A DNA stretch of 31,869 nt from Patescibacteria group bacterium. Its GTDB lineage: Bacteria; Patescibacteriota; Patescibacteriia; GCA-002772895. Numbering within the stretch: position 1 is the first letter of the stretch; the number at the start of each line of letters is the position of its first letter. The position numbers were made by a program, and so were the translations under genes. This document shows, piece by piece, positions 28,004-31,869 of the stretch. The stretch is taken from contig JAHINX010000029.1 in NCBI GenBank assembly GCA_018895765.1, forward strand, positions 1 to 31,869. The letters are read 5' to 3'. Below the pieces are notes generated by a model, which saw only the letters and a program-made list of their open reading frames with translations, had not been told where the DNA came from and did no database searches.

Positions 28004-30316
28004 TTATTGTTTTTCTCCCAGCACTACTCCGTAGTATTTGTCACTGCTAAGCTCTGCTTCATAATACCAGCCATCTTGCTTCATAGCAACCCCATCGCCA
28101 ATACTGGCCAAAATGTTTTTATTTTTTGCCGTTACATAACTTTTGAAAAATGTATTCTTCGCACCCGACTGTTTTTCTATAAGCATTTTATATCCAAAAA
28201 AATTATTATTCAAATTTAATGATTGCTTTATAGAATCCATATAACTGCTTACCGGTTGATTTATAATTTTATTCGGAAGCTGGTATTTTAGCGTAAGAGT
28301 GACCTCCTGCCCCGGATCCACCATAATCCAATTGCCAAAAACCGTTCTGCCAAATTCATTATTTATTCTGGTTCCGGTTTCCGGATCAACATAAACTACG
28401 CCTTGAATTTCCTGCAAATCCTTGTCCGGAACATAACCGTCGATAGGACTTTCGAAAAGCTCGGCAGGCGGAGCCTTAAACCCCTCGGCAGACAAAAGAG
28501 TACTCCCTAATGGAACATACAAACGAAGATAGTTTACATTTCTTACTCCACTGAAAACCGCACCCTTTACTCCCGTATGACGCCTCACGATTTTAACCGT
28601 ATCCACAATACTACCATCATCTTGTATTTCCGAAATATGCGTAATTTCTTTTTCGATTTTTCCATCGGTTTTCTGTCCGGCAATATTAGTGTCTATCACC
28701 ATTAAATAATCCGTGTAATCGGAGATGTCGCGCAACTTTCCGGATAATCCAAAGCTTTCAAGCTTTTCTTCAGTATCTACATTCTTTGAATAAACCATAA
28801 CATCTTTATCTAATATTGCTTTATGCATAACTTCTGAAAACAAAGAAAGCTGACCAGCGTCCATACTTAAAAGATTTTCCAATACTTTTGGAGCCATATC
28901 GGCTATTACTTGTTTTGGCTTATTTTCTTCTTTGTCATATTCAAATTCAACTAATTGCTGTGTCTCATCAACAAAGTTTTCCGCTGTCATTGTTTTACCA
29001 TACTCCGGCATCTCTACGGGCCCAATAACACCAAGGAGCTCTTCCATTAAAGAAGCATTTATGGCAACAACACCGTCAACTGACGATCCTCCGCTTTTTT
29101 CATAAAACCACATCATTTTTCTGGCTGATGCCGGAAAATCCGGAAACCAATTAGAATCCTGAAATTGCCATGCGGAGTTTATAAGATGAAAGGGCTCTGG
29201 AGAGATAACTAGCTCGCGTAGCTGTCCTTGAATATCATACGAACCGCCTCCGGGTATCTCTATTTTTTTTATTTCACCCTGGTCTATATCTATAATTGCA
29301 AAGGAACCGATAAATCCTCCTGTTGGCCGTATTTCATTATTATTTTGAAATACAACCAAATAGCGTTTAAAGCTTTTATCACCCAAAATATCCAAAAGAG
29401 TATTGGAAAAATCCTGAAAAACCAAAAGAGCTTTTGTCCCCCCGATAAGAATTTTCTTTAACGGATTTATATCAATCGGCAAAATTGAATAATCATTATC
29501 AAGATTTTCCAAAATTTTATTAGCAACCAATAAATGCGGAGTAGCCGTGGCAACTTTTGATTGCAGATATTTTATTTTTTCAACCATTACAACGTCATTA
29601 TCAAAATATTCCACAGCATTCTGAAGCAGAGAAGCTGCATCTGAAAAATTTTCTCCGACCAAAAGAAGAGCGTTGCCAAAAGCAAGCTTGTCTCCTACTC
29701 CAGGAATAGCAGTGGCTAAATACTTAAAAGCAAGCCCCAAATCATCAATGGTTTTTTTAGCGGAAGAAAAACTAATGCTTGCTGAGGCAAAATCACTATT
29801 TTTCAGGCTTTCGTATGCCGAAAGCCCATATTGGATAACCATATCTTTATCTCCCTGCAATTCTTCAAAAGAACTAAAAACCTTGATTGGAATAACAAAT
29901 AAAAAAGCAAGCGTTGCAAAAGCTAAAATTCCCTTTTGCCAATATTGCGGAGGATTAAAATTCAATTTTACAAATTCACGCTGTTGTATTTTTTTAATAA
30001 ATATTTTTCCGAAAACCTCAATCCGCAAATAAGATAAGCCAGAAAGTACTTTTTCTACGATTTTGAAAAACAATTTCTTAAAAAACTTCAATAGCTTAAG
30101 CGGTAAAAATAATATCGCCTTTATTAAAGAAAAAAGCAAAAGTTCTTTTATGACACTTCTATTCCTCCTGGTTTTTGCAATATTCAAAACTGGCGCATTG
30201 CTTTTTGCGCTTTTTTCTTGTTTCTTTTGCCTTAGGTCCAAAGTATGACAGGAAGGATAAGACGTACCGTCTATCTTTATCGCTAAGACATTTGGCTTAT
30301 TCGTCTTTTCTTTCAT
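28004..30316 (-). CDS. DUF4012 membrane-anchored surface protein
   Basis: 770 aa. N-terminal cytoplasmic part (about 1-125, rich in Lys and hydrophobic helices), a membrane segment around 128-147, a helical stretch (SAYESLKNSDFASASISFSSAKK) and then the DUF4012 domain from about 310: YLVVFQNNNEIRPTGGFIGSFAII, IPGGGSYDIQGQL, NWFPDFPASARKMMWFYEKSGG, DGVVAINASLMEELLGVIGPVEMPEYG. The domain is widespread in actinobacteria, Chloroflexi and candidate phyla and has no agreed biochemical role; distant likeness to LytR-CpsA-Psr-type surface proteins has been a common impression. First gene of the pair with the DUF11-like protein. The promoter has an extended -10 at 30357-30366. Confidence 0.88.
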   Translation of the reverse strand: MKEKTNKPNVLAIKIDGTSYPSCHTLDLRQKKQEKSAKSNAPVLNIAKTRRNRSVIKELLLFSLIKAILFLPLKLLKFFKKLFFKIVEKVLSGLSYLRIEVFGKIFIKKIQQREFVKLNFNPPQYWQKGILAFATLAFLFVIPIKVFSSFEELQGDKDMVIQYGLSAYESLKNSDFASASISFSSAKKTIDDLGLAFKYLATAIPGVGDKLAFGNALLLVGENFSDAASLLQNAVEYFDNDVVMVEKIKYLQSKVATATPHLLVANKILENLDNDYSILPIDINPLKKILIGGTKALLVFQDFSNTLLDILGDKSFKRYLVVFQNNNEIRPTGGFIGSFAIIDIDQGEIKKIEIPGGGSYDIQGQLRELVISPEPFHLINSAWQFQDSNWFPDFPASARKMMWFYEKSGGSSVDGVVAINASLMEELLGVIGPVEMPEYGKTMTAENFVDETQQLVEFEYDKEENKPKQVIADMAPKVLENLLSMDAGQLSLFSEVMHKAILDKDVMVYSKNVDTEEKLESFGLSGKLRDISDYTDYLMVIDTNIAGQKTDGKIEKEITHISEIQDDGSIVDTVKIVRRHTGVKGAVFSGVRNVNYLRLYVPLGSTLLSAEGFKAPPAELFESPIDGYVPDKDLQEIQGVVYVDPETGTRINNEFGRTVFGNWIMVDPGQEVTLTLKYQLPNKIINQPVSSYMDSIKQSLNLNNNFFGYKMLIEKQSGAKNTFFKSYVTAKNKNILASIGDGVAMKQDGWYYEAELSSDKYYGVVLGEKQ

Positions 30317-30356
30317 TATCTATATTAATATAAGCCCCCCTATATTTAAATACAAT

Positions 30357-30369
30357 ATAATTATACCAT
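30357..30369 (-). promoter_or_regulatory. Extended -10 of the DUF4012 operon
   Basis: On the minus strand TGGTATAAT (TGN-TATAAT); the -35 is weak. It lies back to back with the promoter of the 30428 gene. Coordinates approximate. Confidence 0.5.
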
Positions 30370-30377
30370 AAAAGTAT

Positions 30378-30406
30378 TTGCAATAATAACTTGCAACTGA
30401 TAAGCT
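30378..30406 (+). promoter_or_regulatory. Promoter of the 30428 gene
   Basis: TTGCAA (30378-30383), 17-base spacer, TAAGCT (30401-30406), then AAAGGAGG before the ATG. Confidence 0.55.
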
Positions 30407-30427
30407 ATTTACAAAGGAGGAGAGGCA

Positions 30428-30655
30428 ATGAAGAAAATTTTGTGCTTTATGCTCTTTATCATTCCAAGTTGTGCTATGCCGATGATGAATCTTCAAAATA
30501 CTGATGACATGAAAAGGGCAAAAATGTGCAAAGAACGGTGCAATAAAAAGCATATTCCGGATATAAAGTTTATACGGGCCGATGGTAAAGTGGAAACATA
30601 CAAAATCAATGTCGTATCTATTGAAGACAGGGTTGCCTGCGAATGCGTATTTTAA
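30428..30655 (+). CDS. Small predicted lipoprotein with four further cysteines
   Basis: 75 aa. MKKILCFMLFIIPSC looks like a lipoprotein signal with Cys15 as the lipidated residue. The mature part has MCKERCNKKH and a C-terminal ACECVF, two Cys pairs likely to form disulfides. No known family. Start set by AAAGGAGGAG. Its 3' end overlaps the next gene by 13 bases, so the two are co-transcribed and probably coupled. Confidence 0.75.
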   Translation: MKKILCFMLFIIPSCAMPMMNLQNTDDMKRAKMCKERCNKKHIPDIKFIRADGKVETYKINVVSIEDRVACECVF

Positions 30656-30969
30656 AAGAAACTATAAAATACAAATTCCCTCTTTGGCAAATACTACTGC
30701 TTGCTTTTATAGTTATTTGTGACAGTTTTATTACTTTCTTTATCTTAACTAAGCATTCGGGCATAGAAGTAAACCCAATAGCGAAACGACTCATCTCATA
30801 TGGTTGGACATGGTTCTTTATTTTAAAATTTGGAACTTTGTTAGTATTTACATCTCTTACTGCAGTGGCGCATTATAAAAAAGTAAATTCTGAAAAATAT
30901 GCAACCGCATGCCTCACTCTTTATTTGATATTATTTTTTGGAGGAACTTTCATTGTATATAGATTTTAA
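30643..30969 (+). CDS. DUF5658-like small membrane protein
   Basis: 108 aa, three to four membrane helices. The pattern D...T.F.L....G.E.NP (Asp27, Glu42, Asn44-Pro45) between the first two helices, followed by FILKFGTLLVF, matches the DUF5658 layout as I know it. The conserved acidic and Asn residues near the membrane face suggest a binding or transport role, but none is established. Overlaps the small lipoprotein gene upstream and ends in a terminator. Confidence 0.72.
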   Translation: MRILKETIKYKFPLWQILLLAFIVICDSFITFFILTKHSGIEVNPIAKRLISYGWTWFFILKFGTLLVFTSLTAVAHYKKVNSEKYATACLTLYLILFFGGTFIVYRF

Positions 30970-30970
30970 A

Positions 30971-30995
30971 AGCGAGCTCGCGCTCGCTCTTTTTA
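30971..30995 (+). terminator. Intrinsic terminator
   Basis: AGCGAGC, loop TCGC, GCTCGCT, then CTTTTTATT. Confidence 0.85.
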
Positions 30996-31020
30996 TTTTC
31001 ATGTTTTCATGTTATCCGTA

Positions 31021-31096
31021 CTATCTGTGTTGTGTTTTCTGTGTTAATCTTTTCTGTGTTATCTGTGTTAGTCTTTTCTGTGTTATCTGTGTTATC
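31021..31096 (-). repeat. 24-bp tandem repeat forming the queA tail
   Basis: Units built from AACACAGA(T/A)(A)A on the minus strand (TCTGTGTTA on the plus). Two full copies encode ITQKRLTQ twice, plus partial units up to the stop codon. Confidence 0.85.
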
Positions 31097-31869
31097 ATCA
31101 TAGCATCGCCATAAGAATAAAAAGCATATTTCTTTTTTATCGCTTCTTGATATAAAATTTTGGCGATTTTTATTCCCTTGCTATCCCCCTCTGAAAGAAA
31201 TGCAGAAACCATCATAAGTAAAGTTGATTTTGGAAGATGGAAATTTGTTATTAACGCATCTATAAATTTAAATTTATACGGAGGATAAATAAAAATATTT
31301 ACATCCTTACTGCCGTGTGACACGCCATATGACTTGGCAAACGCTTCTAATGTCCGTGCCGTTGTTGTCCCGACTGCTATAATTTTTCTTCCTTCTTTTT
31401 TTGCCTTATTTAATCTTTCTGCGGTTTTTTTATCTATGTCTGCAAGTTCACTGTGCATTTTGTGCTTCAAAATATTTTCCATTTTTACAGGCAAAAAAGT
31501 ACCCATTCCTACATGAAGAGTAATATACTCTATTTGCACACCTTTCTTTTTTAATTTCTGCAATAAACGTTTTGTAAAATGAAGCCCTGCCGTTGGCGCG
31601 GCAACAGAACCGAGATGTTTTGCATATACCGTCTGATACCAATCTTTATTTTCTTTTTTATATTTTTCTTGTCTGATATACGGAGGAAGAGGCATCTGGC
31701 CTAATTTGAAAATAAACTCATCCAGTTTTTTCCCGCTTTTATTAAATCTTATCTCCCAAATACCATCATCTAATTTTTTAATTATTTCTCCCCTTAGTTC
31801 TTTATCGAAAAATAATTTTAATCCTACCTCTCTCCCCCGCCCATCAATAAAAGCTGTCCAAACTCCCAA
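31021..31869 (-). CDS. queA: tRNA preQ1(34) S-adenosylmethionine ribosyltransferase-isomerase, N-terminus cut by window edge
   Basis: The last 282 codons or so of QueA, which transfers and rearranges the ribose of S-adenosylmethionine onto preQ1 at the wobble base of GUN tRNAs to make epoxyqueuosine. Motifs: GSVAAPTAGLHFTKRL, HVGMGTFLPV, IAVGTTTARTLE, ITNFHLPKSTLLMMVSAF and the C-terminal YAFYSYGDAMMI, where QueA normally ends. Here about 22 more residues follow (TQITQKRLTQITQKRLTQ and a few more), encoded by a 24-bp tandem repeat. The first roughly 80 residues lie beyond the window. No other queuosine gene is visible. Confidence 0.95.
   Translation of the reverse strand: MGVWTAFIDGRGREVGLKLFFDKELRGEIIKKLDDGIWEIRFNKSGKKLDEFIFKLGQMPLPPYIRQEKYKKENKDWYQTVYAKHLGSVAAPTAGLHFTKRLLQKLKKKGVQIEYITLHVGMGTFLPVKMENILKHKMHSELADIDKKTAERLNKAKKEGRKIIAVGTTTARTLEAFAKSYGVSHGSKDVNIFIYPPYKFKFIDALITNFHLPKSTLLMMVSAFLSEGDSKGIKIAKILYQEAIKKKYAFYSYGDAMMITQITQKRLTQITQKRLTQKTQHR

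Overview
The window is AT-rich and compact, and reads with the standard bacterial code (TGA is used as a stop). The gene content points to a member of the Patescibacteria / Candidate Phyla Radiation, most likely of the Parcubacteria type. The signs are a split transketolase inside a small pentose-phosphate and aldolase cluster, PfkB-type sugar kinases, DUF4012 and DUF11-like surface proteins, a Gmad2-like protein, a FemAB-type transferase, a small GIY-YIG protein and many short orphan genes. This placement is inference from gene content; no 16S or ribosomal protein gene lies in the window.

Layout. 1-3577 (minus): valS followed by an overlapping NYN-domain ribonuclease gene; ValS carries a complete histidine-phosphatase domain inside its catalytic core. 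3755-4888: a DHH-family protein with altered catalytic motifs. 4967-7177: two small Cys/His-rich orphan genes with near-identical promoter regions, on either side of a convergent adenosine-deaminase-like gene. 7424-8549: a three-gene operon ending in a caspase-like His/Cys putative protease, the best candidate here for an undescribed system. 8613-9260: an intact tRNA-Ala(UGC), two interrupted partial copies of it and a GIY-YIG nuclease gene bounded by inverted repeats. 9287-12207: a Gmad2-like protein, a 2-hydroxyacid dehydrogenase with an upstream membrane-anchored orphan, and a zinc-ribbon orphan. 12218-19239 (minus): rpiB, rpe, two transketolase halves, pfkB, an orphan, fba and a second pfkB, i.e. 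the non-oxidative pentose phosphate pathway joined to aldolase, with no transaldolase in the window. 19408-20583: a membrane-anchored HExxH protein. 20733-26075 (plus): ileS, ruvA, a FemAB-like transferase, cytidine deaminase and two small membrane proteins. 26130-30316 (minus): a pair of large surface proteins. 30428-30969: a small lipoprotein and a DUF5658-like membrane protein. 31021-end: queA, cut by the window edge.

Two themes run across the window. First, dispersed palindromic repeats have entered genes in frame (twice in valS, once in a pfkB, once in the FemAB-like gene, and as a tail on queA), and a roughly 100-bp hairpin element sits just upstream of two start codons. Second, the conserved housekeeping genes mostly lack Shine-Dalgarno sequences, while most of the small orphan genes have strong AAGGAGG-type sites and often their own TTGACA-like promoters.

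No searches or folding calculations were run. Family assignments come from recognised motifs, and promoters and terminators were read by eye.
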